NCBI GenBank assembly: GCA_947629505.1 | Contig: CANRDW010000005.1 | Location: forward strand, 1-40,078 | DNA: 40,078 bases | DNA from: an uncultured Clostridia bacterium | Lineage (GTDB): Bacteria > Bacillota > Clostridia > Christensenellales > UBA1242 | Direction of reading: 5' to 3' | In this document: one piece after another, positions 7,700 to 15,899 of the stretch | How the letters are laid out: each line of letters begins with the position of its first letter | Position numbering within the stretch: the first letter of the stretch is position 1 | Program-made: the position numbers and the translations under genes | The notes under the pieces: generated by a model | Seen by the model: the letters and a program-made list of their open reading frames with translations, nothing else | The model's database searches: none | Told to the model about the DNA's origin: nothing

Positions 7700-7729
7700 T
7701 TGACAGGAATAGTGTGTTTGTTGTATAAT
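7700..7729 (+). promoter_or_regulatory. str operon promoter
   Basis: TTGACA, 18-nt spacer, TATAAT with an upstream TG (TGTATAAT). The leader to rpsL is about 205 nt. Confidence 0.85.
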
Positions 7730-7731
7730 GT

Positions 7732-7939
7732 GCATAGTTTCGTTGTCGGAAACTATGCTTTGACAAAAAGCAGAAACAAACAACAGGTGGCAAGTTTTAT
7801 ATTGTTTCACCGATTTAGGCAGGTTTGCTTAAAGTCGCTTTGCGATTGTGTTGTTCATGTTTATTTCAAAAAGCATTTTTCATGGCGCGAAATTTTCGCG
7901 TCATTTTTTATGACAAATTTTAATTAAAAGGAGAAAAAG
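7732..7939 (+). promoter_or_regulatory. Structured 5' leader of the str operon
   Basis: About 205 untranslated nt. It opens with a perfect 9-bp hairpin (GCATAGTTT/AAACTATGC) right at the predicted transcript start. It ends with CGCGAAATTTTCGCG and a GTCAT/ATGAC stem shortly before AAAGGAG. No riboswitch class I know matches. A protein-binding autoregulatory leader is plausible but unproven. Confidence 0.5.
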
Positions 7940-8320
7940 ATGTCTACATTTAACCAATTACTTAGAAAAGGAAGAAAAACTTTTGAAAAAAAGAAAAAAG
8001 CACCTCTTCTTGAAGAATGCCCACAAAAACGTGGCGTTTGCCTTTCTGTGAGAACTGCAACACCTAGAAAGCCTAACTCCGCTCTTCGTAAAATTGCCAG
8101 AGTTAAACTTTCAAATGGTCAAGAAGGAACTTGCTATATTCCTGGAATCGGTCACAACTTGCAAGAACACAGCGTTGTCCTTGTTCGTGGCGGACGTGTG
8201 AAAGACCTCCCTGGTGTGCGTTATCACATCATTCGCGGAACTTTGGACACTGCCGGCGTTGCAAACCGCAAACAAGGCCGTTCTAAATATGGCGCTAAAA
8301 AACCTAAATCAGGAAAATAA
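7940..8320 (+). CDS. rpsL: 30S ribosomal protein S12
   Basis: The decoding-centre protein of the small subunit, first gene of the str operon. The 126-residue sequence is canonical: [23 protein letters not shown] and [14 protein letters not shown] are intact, with a basic tail. The second half of TPKKPNS is changed: position 43, lysine in E. coli, is arginine here (TPRKPNS, codon AGA). That exact residue change is a classic streptomycin-resistance substitution. K88, the other common resistance site, is unchanged. The start is supported by AAAAGGAG 8 nt upstream. It is followed by a 206-nt hairpin-rich spacer before rpsG. Confidence 0.98.
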   Translation: MSTFNQLLRKGRKTFEKKKKAPLLEECPQKRGVCLSVRTATPRKPNSALRKIARVKLSNGQEGTCYIPGIGHNLQEHSVVLVRGGRVKDLPGVRYHIIRGTLDTAGVANRKQGRSKYGAKKPKSGK

Positions 8321-8500
8321 ACTTTTCTTTTATGCGCTAAAAGAAAAGTTAACAAAAGAAAACGCCGGGGACTTTCGATTTTCCCCGGACCCCTTAAAAC
8401 GACTTACTTTAAAAAAGTAAGCAAATGCGGGCAGTGTTGCAAGCAAATTTGTTGATTTTGCAAATTGTAGAAGTTTAAAGGGGATGCGTCTAGGACGCAA
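8320..8500 (+). promoter_or_regulatory. Hairpin cluster between rpsL and rpsG
   Basis: Four perfect stems in a row. They are a 12-bp stem AACTTTTCTTTT/AAAAGAAAAGTT (8320-8350), CCGGGGA/TCCCCGG (8365-8388), CTTACTTT/AAAGTAAG (8403-8421) and TGCGTC/GACGCA (8485-8499). An imperfect outer pairing CCCCTTAAAAC with GTTTAAAGGGG encloses the third. In E. coli S7 binds the rpsL-rpsG spacer to repress itself. Whether that holds here is inference. Confidence 0.6.
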
Positions 8501-8526
8501 AAAAATTTTTAAAAGGAGTTATAATC

Positions 8527-9000
8527 ATGCCAAGAAGAAATAGTGCGGTTAAGAAAGAAGTTTTGCCTGATCCAATCTATGGCAACAAAGTTGTGACAAA
8601 ACTTATCAACCAAGTTATGATGAGCGGTAAAAAAGGCCTTGCACAAAGAATTGTTTATGGTTCTTTCGACATTATCAAAGAAAAAACAAGCCTTGAACCT
8701 CTCGATGTTTGCTTGACCGCAATTGAAAATGTAAAACCTATGCTTGAAACTAAAGGACGCCGTGTTGGTGGGGCAACTTACCAAGTTCCTATGGAAATCC
8801 GTCCAGAACGCCGTCAAACTCTTGCTATTCGTTGGATTGTCAACAACGCAAGAAAACGCACAGGCGAAAGAAATATGGATGAAAAACTTGCCGGCGAACT
8901 TATCGATGCATACAACAACACAGGCGCTTCAATCAAAAAGCGTGACGAAATGCACAGAATGGCTGAGGCAAATAAGGCGTTTGCACACTACAAGTGGTAA
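8527..9000 (+). CDS. rpsG: 30S ribosomal protein S7
   Basis: Primary binding protein for the 3' domain of 16S rRNA, forming part of the E site. The 157-residue sequence begins [20 protein letters not shown] and contains [22 protein letters not shown] and the C-terminal [15 protein letters not shown] typical of bacterial S7. Start supported by AAAAGGAG. Its final codons (AAG TGG TAA) form one side of a 12-bp perfect inverted repeat with 9056-9067, so the stop codon may lie in a stem. In E. coli S7 is the operon's translational repressor. Confidence 0.98.
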   Translation: MPRRNSAVKKEVLPDPIYGNKVVTKLINQVMMSGKKGLAQRIVYGSFDIIKEKTSLEPLDVCLTAIENVKPMLETKGRRVGGATYQVPMEIRPERRQTLAIRWIVNNARKRTGERNMDEKLAGELIDAYNNTGASIKKRDEMHRMAEANKAFAHYKW

Positions 9001-9129
9001 GACTGCGCTGTTGGCTCGTTTTCGTGCTTGCACGAAAAGCATCGCTTTGACGCTTGTCTTACCACTTAGCGACCAAACGCAAGTCGCAGCAATGCTTGGC
9101 GACTTGGTCGCTACTCTCTTGCGAAGTGG
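8992..9129 (+). promoter_or_regulatory. Alternative-pairing region at the rpsG stop / fusA leader
   Basis: AAGTGGTAAGAC (8992-9003, including the rpsG stop) is perfectly complementary to GTCTTACCACTT (9056-9067), with TTTTCGTGC/GCACGAAAA nested inside. The CCACTT part can pair instead with AAGTGG at 9124-9129, next to AGCGACCAA/TTGGTCGCT (9068-9076/9104-9112). The two folds share CCACTT and are mutually exclusive. Confidence 0.6.
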
Positions 9130-9137
9130 GGCGCTGG

Positions 9138-9329
9138 GAGATCCTTCGTTTCACTCAGGATGACACAGGCGGTGCGTTGCTGTGATCATATAAAATGATC
9201 CGCAGTAGTCGCGCAAAATCGCCAATGAAACGCGATTTTCGTTTGGCGCGAAAAGAGGCAAAACCAAATGTAAAAGTGCCGCTTTTTGCCATGCAGTGGC
9301 AAAAACAAGCAAAAATGCAGGTTTTGCCG
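9138..9329. repeat. Dispersed structured intergenic repeat, copy B
   Basis: Second copy of the element at 2075-2277, in the same plus-strand orientation, placed inside the str operon between rpsG and fusA. The inner stem reads AAAATCGC/GCGATTTT here and AAAACCGC/GCGGTTTT in copy A, so both sides changed together. The 9-bp TTTTTGCCA/TGGCAAAAA hairpin is identical. Copy B also has a GATCAT/ATGATC hairpin that copy A lacks. The rest of the 356-nt rpsG-fusA gap is the alternative-pairing region and the fusA ribosome binding site. Confidence 0.88.
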
Positions 9330-9356
9330 AAGACAAATTTATAAAGGAGAAAAATT

Positions 9357-11429
9357 ATGGCTACAAACCTTGAACTTACCAGAAACGTGGGAATCATGGC
9401 ACACATTGATGCCGGAAAAACCACTACAACAGAGCGTATTTTGTTCTACACCGGTAAAAATCACAAGATTGGCGAAGTGCATGACGGACAGGCCACTATG
9501 GACTGGATGGCACAGGAGCAAGAACGTGGCATCACAATCACTTCTGCCTGCACAACTTGTCATTGGAAGGGTCACAAAATCAACATCATCGACACTCCGG
9601 GACACGTTGACTTCACTGTTGAAGTTGAACGTTCTTTGAAGGTGCTTGATGGGGCGGTTTTGATTCTTTCTGCTCGTGACAAGGTGCAACCACAAACAGA
9701 AACTGTTTGGCGTCAATCAACCAAATACAAAGTTCCAACAATCATCTATGTCAACAAGATGGACAGAGATGCTGCTGACTTTTATGGTTGTGTAAATTCA
9801 ATCAGAGATAGATTGAAAACAAATCCTATTGCAATTCAAATGCCAATAGGTGAGGCTGAAACTTTCAGCGGAATTATCGACCTTCTCACAATGAAGGCTG
9901 AAGTCTATGAAGATGACCTTGGAACAAAAATTGACATCGTTGACATTCCTGCAGAATACAAAGACAAGGCTCAAAAACTTCATGACGAAATGATTGAAAA
10001 AATCGTTGAAACTGACGATGCACTTTTGGAAAGATATTTCGAAGGAGAAGAAATTTCTCTTGACGAACTTAAAAAAGCGCTTCGTAAAGCAACTATTTCA
10101 AGAACGTTAGTGCCTGTTCTTTGCGGCTCTTCTTACAAAAACAAGGGTGTTCAGATGCTTTTGGACGCTATGGTGGAATATTTGCCATCTCCACTTGACA
10201 TCGACCATATTGAAGGGCTTAACCCAGAAACAGAACAAACTGAAACTCGCGCTCCAAGCGAAGATGCACCTTTTGCAGGGCTTGCATTTAAGATTATGAC
10301 AGACCCATTTGTTGGTCGTCTTGCATTCTTCCGCGTTTACTCAGGTAAACTTGAAGCCGGCTCTTATGTTTACAACTCAAACAAAGGCGAAAAAGAAAGA
10401 GTTGGGCGTCTTATCCGTATGCACGCAAATCAAAGAGAAGAAATCAAAGAAGTTGGCGCGGGCGACATTGCCGCTATCGTTGGGCTTAAAGACACAATCA
10501 CAGGTGAAACACTTTGCGATGAAAAACATCCAATCGTTTTGGAGAGCATGGACTTCCCAGAGCCTGTTATTCGTGTTGCTATTGAGCCTAAAACAAAACT
10601 TATGCAAGAAAAAATGGTGCTTGCACTTGTAAAACTTGCTGAAGAAGACCCTACATTTAAAACTTACACCGACCAAGAAACAGGTCAAACAATCATCGCC
10701 GGAATGGGCGAACTTCACCTTGAAATCATCGTTGACAGACTTTTGAGAGAATTTAAAGTTGAAGCAAATGTCGGCAAACCACAGGTTGCTTACAAAGAAA
10801 CAATCCGCAAAGCCGCACGTGCTGAAGGCAAATTCATCCGTCAGAGTGGTGGTAAAGGTCAGTATGGACATTGTATCATCGACATCGAACCACTTGAACC
10901 AGGCTCTGGATATGTATTTGAGGACAAGACCGTTGGTGGCTCTATTCCAAAAGAATACATCCAACCAATCAACAACGGAATTCAAGAAGCAAGCAAAACC
11001 GGTGTTGTTGCCGGATATGAAACAGTTGACTTTAAAGTCACAGTCATTGACGGAAGTTATCACGAAGTTGACTCTTCCGAAATGGCATTTAAGATTGCCG
11101 GCTCTATGGCATTCAAAGATGGCGCAACAAAGGCAAACCCTGTTCTTCTTGAACCTATTATGAAAGTTCAAGTTGAAGCGCCAGATGAATATCTTGGAAC
11201 AGTTATGGGCAACCTTACTTCTCGCCGCGGAATTTTGACAGGAAACGAAACAAAACCAGGCGTTCAGGTTGTCAATGCTGAAGTTCCACTTGGAGAAATG
11301 TTCGGCTACGCCACAGACCTTCGTTCTCAAACACAGGGGCGCGGCACATTCACAATGGAATTCTTAAAATACAACGAAGTTCCAAAAAATATTGCTGAAA
11401 CTATCGTTGGCGCAAGAAAGAAAGCGTAA
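9357..11429 (+). CDS. fusA: Elongation factor G
   Basis: Translocase GTPase that moves tRNAs and mRNA after peptide bond formation and helps recycle ribosomes. The 690 residues carry G1 AHIDAGKT, the switch region RGITITSA, G3 DTPGH, G4 NKMD and domain IV/V landmarks such as GKGQYGHC and [11 protein letters not shown]. After the G3 region the usual AVGGVQPQ/AVAGVEPQ loop reads [10 protein letters not shown], a mild departure that resembles the same loop in ribosomal protection proteins. The rest (TETVWRQ, domain order and length) says EF-G. The start has AAAGGAG 8 nt upstream. It sits after repeat copy B, far from rpsG for an operon gene. Confidence 0.97.
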   Translation: MATNLELTRNVGIMAHIDAGKTTTTERILFYTGKNHKIGEVHDGQATMDWMAQEQERGITITSACTTCHWKGHKINIIDTPGHVDFTVEVERSLKVLDGAVLILSARDKVQPQTETVWRQSTKYKVPTIIYVNKMDRDAADFYGCVNSIRDRLKTNPIAIQMPIGEAETFSGIIDLLTMKAEVYEDDLGTKIDIVDIPAEYKDKAQKLHDEMIEKIVETDDALLERYFEGEEISLDELKKALRKATISRTLVPVLCGSSYKNKGVQMLLDAMVEYLPSPLDIDHIEGLNPETEQTETRAPSEDAPFAGLAFKIMTDPFVGRLAFFRVYSGKLEAGSYVYNSNKGEKERVGRLIRMHANQREEIKEVGAGDIAAIVGLKDTITGETLCDEKHPIVLESMDFPEPVIRVAIEPKTKLMQEKMVLALVKLAEEDPTFKTYTDQETGQTIIAGMGELHLEIIVDRLLREFKVEANVGKPQVAYKETIRKAARAEGKFIRQSGGKGQYGHCIIDIEPLEPGSGYVFEDKTVGGSIPKEYIQPINNGIQEASKTGVVAGYETVDFKVTVIDGSYHEVDSSEMAFKIAGSMAFKDGATKANPVLLEPIMKVQVEAPDEYLGTVMGNLTSRRGILTGNETKPGVQVVNAEVPLGEMFGYATDLRSQTQGRGTFTMEFLKYNEVPKNIAETIVGARKKA

Positions 11430-11476
11430 TTTCTTTCAAAAATTTTAAAATTTTTTAAAAAACTTATTAAAATCAT

Positions 11477-11505
11477 TTGGTTTTTTAGAAAAAGTATGCT
11501 AAAAT
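11477..11505 (+). promoter_or_regulatory. tuf promoter
   Basis: TTGGTT, 17-nt spacer, TAAAAT in a TATGCTAAAAT context, 34 nt before the ATG. It lets tuf be expressed above the level of the str operon. A GAAAGAAA/TTTCTTTC stem followed by AT-rich palindromes at the fusA 3' end may attenuate read-through. Confidence 0.7.
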
Positions 11506-11539
11506 TACAAAGTAAACATTAAAAAGGAGATTTTTTAAA

Positions 11540-12742
11540 ATGGCTACAGAGAAATTTGATAGATCTAAACCACACGTTAACGTCGGAACCATCGGCCACG
11601 TTGACCACGGCAAAACAACTTTGACCGCTGCTATCACAATGTACAGCGCTGCAAAGGGCTTTGCACAAAAAATGAGATATGATGAAATTGATAAGGCTCC
11701 AGAAGAAAAGGCTCGTGGAATCACCATCAACACAGCTCACGTTGAATACCAGACAGACAAACGTCACTATGCACACGTTGACTGCCCGGGACACGCTGAC
11801 TATGTTAAAAACATGATCACAGGTGCTGCTCAGATGGACGGCGCTATCCTTGTTGTTGCTGCAACAGACGGCCCAATGCCTCAGACACGTGAACACATCC
11901 TTCTTGCAAGACAGGTTGGCGTTCCTTATATCGTTGTCTTCATGAACAAAACTGATCAAGTTGACGATCCTGAACTTCTTGACCTCGTTGAAATGGAAAT
12001 CAGAGATTTGTTGACTGAATATGGCTTCCCAGGAGATAAAACTCCAATCATTAAGGGCTCTGCTCTTAAGGCTTTGGAAGCAGGACAAGCCGGCAATATC
12101 AATGATCCAGCTTGCAAACCTATCCAAGAACTTCTTGACGCTTTGGATTCTTACATCCCAGAGCCAAAGAGAGATGTTGACAAACCTTTCCTTATGCCTG
12201 TTGAAGACGTTTTCACAATCACAGGTCGTGGAACTGTTGCAACCGGTAGAGTTGAACGTGGTGTTGTTAGAATCAACGATGTTGTTGAAATCGTTGGTAT
12301 GGGTTCTAAGAAACAAACCGTTGTAACCGGCGTTGAAATGTTCAGAAAACTTCTTGACGAAGGAAGAGCAGGGGATAACATCGGTGTTCTTCTTCGTGGT
12401 ATCCAAAGAAACGAAATCGAAAGAGGACAAGTTCTTTGCAAACCAGGCTCAATTCATCCACACACAAAGTTTGCTGCTGAAGTGTATGTTTTGAAGAAAG
12501 AAGAAGGCGGACGTCACACTCCATTCTTCAATGGTTACAGACCACAATTCTATTTCAGAACAACTGATGTTACAGGAACAATCGAACTTCCTGCAGGCGT
12601 TGAAATGGTTATGCCAGGCGATAACGTTAAGATGACAATCACTCTTAGCAAAGAAATCGCAATCGAACAAGGACTCCGTTTCGCTATTCGTGAAGGCGGA
12701 AGAACAGTTGGATCTGGTGTTGTTTCTCAAATTATAGAGTAA
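11540..12742 (+). CDS. tuf: Elongation factor Tu
   Basis: GTPase that delivers aminoacyl-tRNA to the ribosome. The 400-residue sequence has G1 GHVDHGKT, switch [14 protein letters not shown]3 DCPGH, G4 NKTD and the domain II/III motifs [14 protein letters not shown] and FRTTDVTG. It ends in GVVSQIIE. The start is supported by AAAAGGAG 9 nt upstream. It has its own promoter behind fusA and a strong GACC-GAAA-GGTC terminator directly after the stop. Codon use is strongly biased, as expected for a highly expressed gene, which also explains the long antisense ORFs in the ORF track. Confidence 0.98.
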   Translation: MATEKFDRSKPHVNVGTIGHVDHGKTTLTAAITMYSAAKGFAQKMRYDEIDKAPEEKARGITINTAHVEYQTDKRHYAHVDCPGHADYVKNMITGAAQMDGAILVVAATDGPMPQTREHILLARQVGVPYIVVFMNKTDQVDDPELLDLVEMEIRDLLTEYGFPGDKTPIIKGSALKALEAGQAGNINDPACKPIQELLDALDSYIPEPKRDVDKPFLMPVEDVFTITGRGTVATGRVERGVVRINDVVEIVGMGSKKQTVVTGVEMFRKLLDEGRAGDNIGVLLRGIQRNEIERGQVLCKPGSIHPHTKFAAEVYVLKKEEGGRHTPFFNGYRPQFYFRTTDVTGTIELPAGVEMVMPGDNVKMTITLSKEIAIEQGLRFAIREGGRTVGSGVVSQIIE

Positions 12743-12748
12743 TAATGT

Positions 12749-12774
12749 AAAAAAAGACCGAAAGGTCTTTTTTT
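12749..12774 (+). terminator. tuf terminator 1
   Basis: A-tract, GACC-GAAA-GGTC stem and seven T residues, 6 nt after the tuf stop. Its flanks (AATAATGTAAAAAAA before, TTTATTG after) resemble those of the next two terminators. Confidence 0.9.
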
Positions 12775-12877
12775 ATTGCTCAATTTCATTTCGCAATTGT
12801 TCGCTCACTCTCACACATTATCACTCTTTGACTTCGTCAAACATATCCAAATGCTGTCGCGCTTGGCTCTGTTTTCC

Positions 12878-12930
12878 TTGTCATAGAATAATAAAACAAA
12901 AAAGATTGCATTTGCAATCTTTTTTTATTG
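12878..12930. terminator. Terminator 2 of the post-tuf series
   Basis: AAAAAAGATTGCA-TT-TGCAATCTTTTTTT with flanks CTTGTCATAGAATAATAAAA and TTTATTG. Near-symmetric, so it could act on both strands. Confidence 0.8.
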
Positions 12931-13007
12931 CCATGGCAATATTGCTGGCGCAAGTTTTGTTATAGATGACTGCGTCGTGCTCGTCCTTGCAAGCAAACTC
13001 ACACTCC

Positions 13008-13060
13008 TTGTCATTGAATAATAAAACAAAAAATCTTGCAATTTGCAAGATTTTTTATTG
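13008..13060. terminator. Terminator 3 of the post-tuf series
   Basis: AAAAAATCTTGCA-stem-TGCAAGATTTTTT, preceded by CTTGTCATTGAATAATAAAA, the same flank as terminator 2 at a 130-bp distance but with a different stem. It also serves the convergent XRE gene ending at 13070. Apart from these terminators, nothing gene-like was seen in 12775-13069. Confidence 0.8.
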
Positions 13061-13069
13061 TCAATATCA

Positions 13070-13366
13070 CTATTTCAACAATTCTTTCAGGGCAATTTTC
13101 TTTTGCTCTGGAAGATTTTTTATTAAATTGAGATTTTCTTTGTCGATTTTGTATGTGTTTAAATCTTCATAAAAAAATTCTTCTGGGGTTGTGTTACAAA
13201 CCTCTATAATATCTAATATAACTTTGATTGAAGGCTCATATTCTCCCGCTTCTAGTTTTGTGATATAAGCTGGATTTTTGTCTATTTCAAGACTTAATGC
13301 TCTTGCGCTTAGATTGGCTTTATTGCGGAAATAACCTATTCTGTAAATTACATCTTTAATATCCAT
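13070..13366 (-). CDS. XRE-family transcriptional regulator (98 aa)
   Basis: The N-terminal 65 residues form a Cro/CI-type helix-turn-helix: IGYFRNKANLSARALSLEID, then KNPAYITKLEAGEYEPSIKV and LDIIEVCNTTPEEFF. A short helical tail (LIKNLPEQKKIALKELLK) probably dimerises. The ATG has GGAG 8 nt upstream on the minus strand. It is divergent from the LRR lipoprotein, and the shared intergenic region holds two inverted copies of TTTCCTATATAG. The likely job is autoregulation and control of the lipoprotein. That is inferred from the layout, not shown. Confidence 0.85.
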   Translation of the reverse strand: MDIKDVIYRIGYFRNKANLSARALSLEIDKNPAYITKLEAGEYEPSIKVILDIIEVCNTTPEEFFYEDLNTYKIDKENLNLIKNLPEQKKIALKELLK

Positions 13367-13420
13367 TTAACTCACTCCAATTTTATAAGATTATTATAAA
13401 TCTTGTTGGAGTTTTGTGCG

Positions 13421-13477
13421 TTTCCTATATAGTATTAAATTACAACAAAAAGCAACACTATATTTCTATATAGGAAA
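13421..13477. promoter_or_regulatory. Paired operator between XRE gene and lipoprotein
   Basis: TTTCCTATATAG (13421-13432) and its perfect reverse complement CTATATAGGAAA (13466-13477), 33 nt apart. Each arm contains the palindrome CTATATAG. The first arm overlaps a plausible minus-strand -10 (TATATA, with TTGCTT 18 nt upstream) for the XRE gene. The second lies 14 nt before the lipoprotein -35. Confidence 0.7.
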
Positions 13478-13491
13478 TATTTTCATTTATA

Positions 13492-13520
13492 TTGACATTT
13501 TTGGCAATATTTGATAAAAT
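13492..13520 (+). promoter_or_regulatory. Promoter of the LRR lipoprotein gene
   Basis: TTGACA, 17-nt spacer, TAAAAT, then AAGGAG and the ATG at 13540. Confidence 0.82.
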
Positions 13521-13539
13521 AAAACGGAAGGAGTTTTTT

Positions 13540-15744
13540 ATGAAGAAAAAATCTTTTATTATGATAATTATGTGTTGCATGTTTATATTTGCAGGGGGTG
13601 TTGGGCTTACTGCTTGTTGTTCAAGCGCTCCTACAAAATGGACTGTATCTTTTGATAGTTGCGGTGGAAGTTTGGTTGAAAGCATTGAAGCGGAAGACAA
13701 CACGCTGATCAGCCAACCACAAGATCCAACCAAGACAGGTTATGATTTTGTTGCATGGTTTAAAGAACAGTCTTATGAAAATGAATTTGATTTTGAAGTG
13801 GAAAAAATTACTTCAAATATTACACTCTACGCAAAATGGGAAGATAAAAAAATTACCGTAAGCATAGATGATGGAATCAAAGATGTTTATACACAAGAGA
13901 TTGTTTATGGTGGAAAAATTTCTAAACCCACAGACCCTGTAAGGACAGGCTATGATTTTGTGGATTGGTATGCGGACAATTCTTATTCTCAGGTTTTTGA
14001 TTTTAACAAACCAATAAACGAAGATGTGACAATATATGCTAAATGGGAAGCATATTTCACCTTAAATCCAAAAGGCAATGGAATAACTAGTGTGACAGAA
14101 CATGCTTCAAATTTCCAAGAAATTGAAATTCCTGATGAGATTGATGGAAAGGCAATTACTTTGGTTTGTGCAAATGCCTTTAAAGATATAGATGTTGACA
14201 AATTTACTTTTGGCAAAAATATTCAGCAGTTTGAAAAAAATGCATTTACAGGCGCGCAGATAGATGATGTTTATTTTAAAGGCTATTTGCGTGATTGGGT
14301 AAAAATTAGTTTTGGTTTTTATGCGGGAAGCCCTTTGTATAAAAACTCAAAAAATAATGTTGTGACAAACTTATATATTCAGCATAGGTTGGCCTCTGGT
14401 GAAGATGAGTATGGAATGGTGTCAGGGACTTTGGAAATTTATTCAGATATTACGGAATTTAATGACTATTGTTTTGCTGGCTTCTATTTCATCAATAAAG
14501 TTGAATATAAAAACATTACACTTAAAAAATATTTAGAAATAAAATTTGCAGGTTATTACTCCAATCCTATGGCTTGTGCAACAACCATTCTTATTGGAAA
14601 TGATTCATTATGGGGTGAAGTGAATATTCCAATAGGCATTAAAAAAATCCCAGATTATGCTTTCCTTCACTGTGCAAGCATGACAAATGTGGTGTTGCCG
14701 GTTACAGTAACAGAGATTGGAATAGGAGCATTTGATGGATGTTCGAAACTTTCAAGTATCAATCTTGAAAATGTAACAACAATAGGTGACAGTGCGTTTT
14801 GGGATTGTCAAGTTCTACAAAATGTTGATTTTAGTTCTTGTAAAACAGTTGGAGCACAGGCATTTCGTTCATGTGAGAAGCTTACTGATTTAACATTTGG
14901 AAATAATCTTGTGTCAATAGGGGATCAAGCTTTTCTAGATTGTCTAAATGTGGTCACATTAAACTTAGGGACGTCAGTTGAAAGCATTGGAGAGTTCGCT
15001 TTTGCACGTTCATCAAAGATAAATGCAGTCAACATTCCTGATAGTGTAAAAACTCTTGGCGAGCGTGCATTTGAAGTATGTAAAGGGATTAAAAGTGTGA
15101 ATATTGGCTCTCAATTGAAAGAAATTCCAAATAACTGTTTTGATGGTGCTAGTGGCATTAAAACAGTGAATTTGGGCAACGTGGAAAAAATTGGAGAAAG
15201 TGCTTTTAGTGGGGCGCAAATGGAAAGTATAGTTTTGCCTAACACTTTGAAAGAAATAGGGGATGAAGCTTTTTATGGCTGCTACCTTTTGGCAACAGTT
15301 GATGACAGCCATGTCAACCATATTGATCATATTGGCGAGCATGCCTTTAAAGACACAGCGTTGTTAAACCAAAACGGAACAGTGTATATAAAGGATTGGC
15401 TTGTGCAGTATGACAAATCGCTTGACACAGTTTCATTAAAAGCAGGGACAAAATATATAGCGGCATATGCATTTAATGCTTGCATTAACTTGACTTCTAT
15501 TGTTATTGGCAGCGAAATTGAATATGTTGATTATTATGCTTTTCGTGGCTGCAGTTCTTTGAGTGATGTTACAATTGAAAGTGTCGCTGCTTACAAAACA
15601 GTTAGGTTAAATCGTGATTTCTTGGACAATGTGGAAACTTTGAAAGTGCTAAAAAGTATTGTTGACGAAGTTGGATTTACGGCTGAGATTGCAGATTTTA
15701 CAAGAACAGAAGATGGAAATTACTATATATTTATAAGAGAATAA
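13540..15744 (+). CDS. Surface lipoprotein with InlB-type B repeats and BspA-like leucine-rich repeats
   Basis: A predicted 734-residue extracellular lipoprotein. The signal peptide MKKKSFIMIIMCCMFIF ends in lipobox LTAC (C26 would be lipidated). Two InlB B-repeat (Listeria-Bacteroides/Flg_new) modules follow at about 34-101 and 105-170, each with TGYDFV(A/D)W and ending (L/I)YAKWE. From about 185 to the C-terminus there are treponemal/BspA-type LRRs (LRR_5), with repeated IGDSAF, IGEFAFA, IGESAFSG and IGDEAFYGC units. Such proteins typically mediate adhesion or glycan and protein contacts in mucosal bacteria. The ORF-track start is 16 codons too early; ATG 13540 has AAGGAG. Adjacent XRE operators suggest switchable expression. 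Confidence 0.88.
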   Translation: MKKKSFIMIIMCCMFIFAGGVGLTACCSSAPTKWTVSFDSCGGSLVESIEAEDNTLISQPQDPTKTGYDFVAWFKEQSYENEFDFEVEKITSNITLYAKWEDKKITVSIDDGIKDVYTQEIVYGGKISKPTDPVRTGYDFVDWYADNSYSQVFDFNKPINEDVTIYAKWEAYFTLNPKGNGITSVTEHASNFQEIEIPDEIDGKAITLVCANAFKDIDVDKFTFGKNIQQFEKNAFTGAQIDDVYFKGYLRDWVKISFGFYAGSPLYKNSKNNVVTNLYIQHRLASGEDEYGMVSGTLEIYSDITEFNDYCFAGFYFINKVEYKNITLKKYLEIKFAGYYSNPMACATTILIGNDSLWGEVNIPIGIKKIPDYAFLHCASMTNVVLPVTVTEIGIGAFDGCSKLSSINLENVTTIGDSAFWDCQVLQNVDFSSCKTVGAQAFRSCEKLTDLTFGNNLVSIGDQAFLDCLNVVTLNLGTSVESIGEFAFARSSKINAVNIPDSVKTLGERAFEVCKGIKSVNIGSQLKEIPNNCFDGASGIKTVNLGNVEKIGESAFSGAQMESIVLPNTLKEIGDEAFYGCYLLATVDDSHVNHIDHIGEHAFKDTALLNQNGTVYIKDWLVQYDKSLDTVSLKAGTKYIAAYAFNACINLTSIVIGSEIEYVDYYAFRGCSSLSDVTIESVAAYKTVRLNRDFLDNVETLKVLKSIVDEVGFTAEIADFTRTEDGNYYIFIRE

Positions 15745-15771
15745 AAAACTTGCAGAAATGCAAGTTTTTTT
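15744..15771 (+). terminator. Terminator of the LRR lipoprotein gene
   Basis: AAAAACTTGC-AGAAAT-GCAAGTTTTTT starting at the stop codon. Confidence 0.88.
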
Positions 15772-15774
15772 AAT

Positions 15775-15899
15775 GGAGCTGTTCAGTGAGTGAAGCGAAC
15801 GCTGATAAGCTCCAAAGCGAAACAAAGTTTCGCGCGGATTTTTTTAAAATCCGCAAAAATTTTATTTCATAAAATTTTTTTGGCTGTTACCGCCAAAAA
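15775..15899. other. Train of back-to-back perfect hairpins
   Basis: After the terminator come GGAGCT/AGCTCC (15775-15813), GCGAAAC/GTTTCGC (15817-15833), GCGGATTTT/AAAATCCGC (15834-15854), AAAAATTTTAT/ATAAAATTTTT (15855-15879) and TTTTTGGC/GCCAAAAA (15877-15899). Nearly every base lies in a stem. The next 125 bp are AT-rich with repeated TTTGATTTTGCGA (15982-15994 and 16001-16013) and AATCAAA/TTTGATT inverted repeats. No ORF fits. Confidence 0.65.

Noticed and set aside
9155-9424. 89-aa minus-strand ORF over repeat copy B
   Set aside because: Runs into fusA antisense; the coding frame is not kept in copy A.
10377-11330. 317-aa ORF antisense to fusA
   Set aside because: Shadow of a highly codon-biased gene; composition is rich in Cys/Phe/Asn with no start signal or family pattern.
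11519-12430. 303-aa ORF antisense to tuf
   Set aside because: Same codon-bias shadow; EF-Tu on the plus strand is certain.
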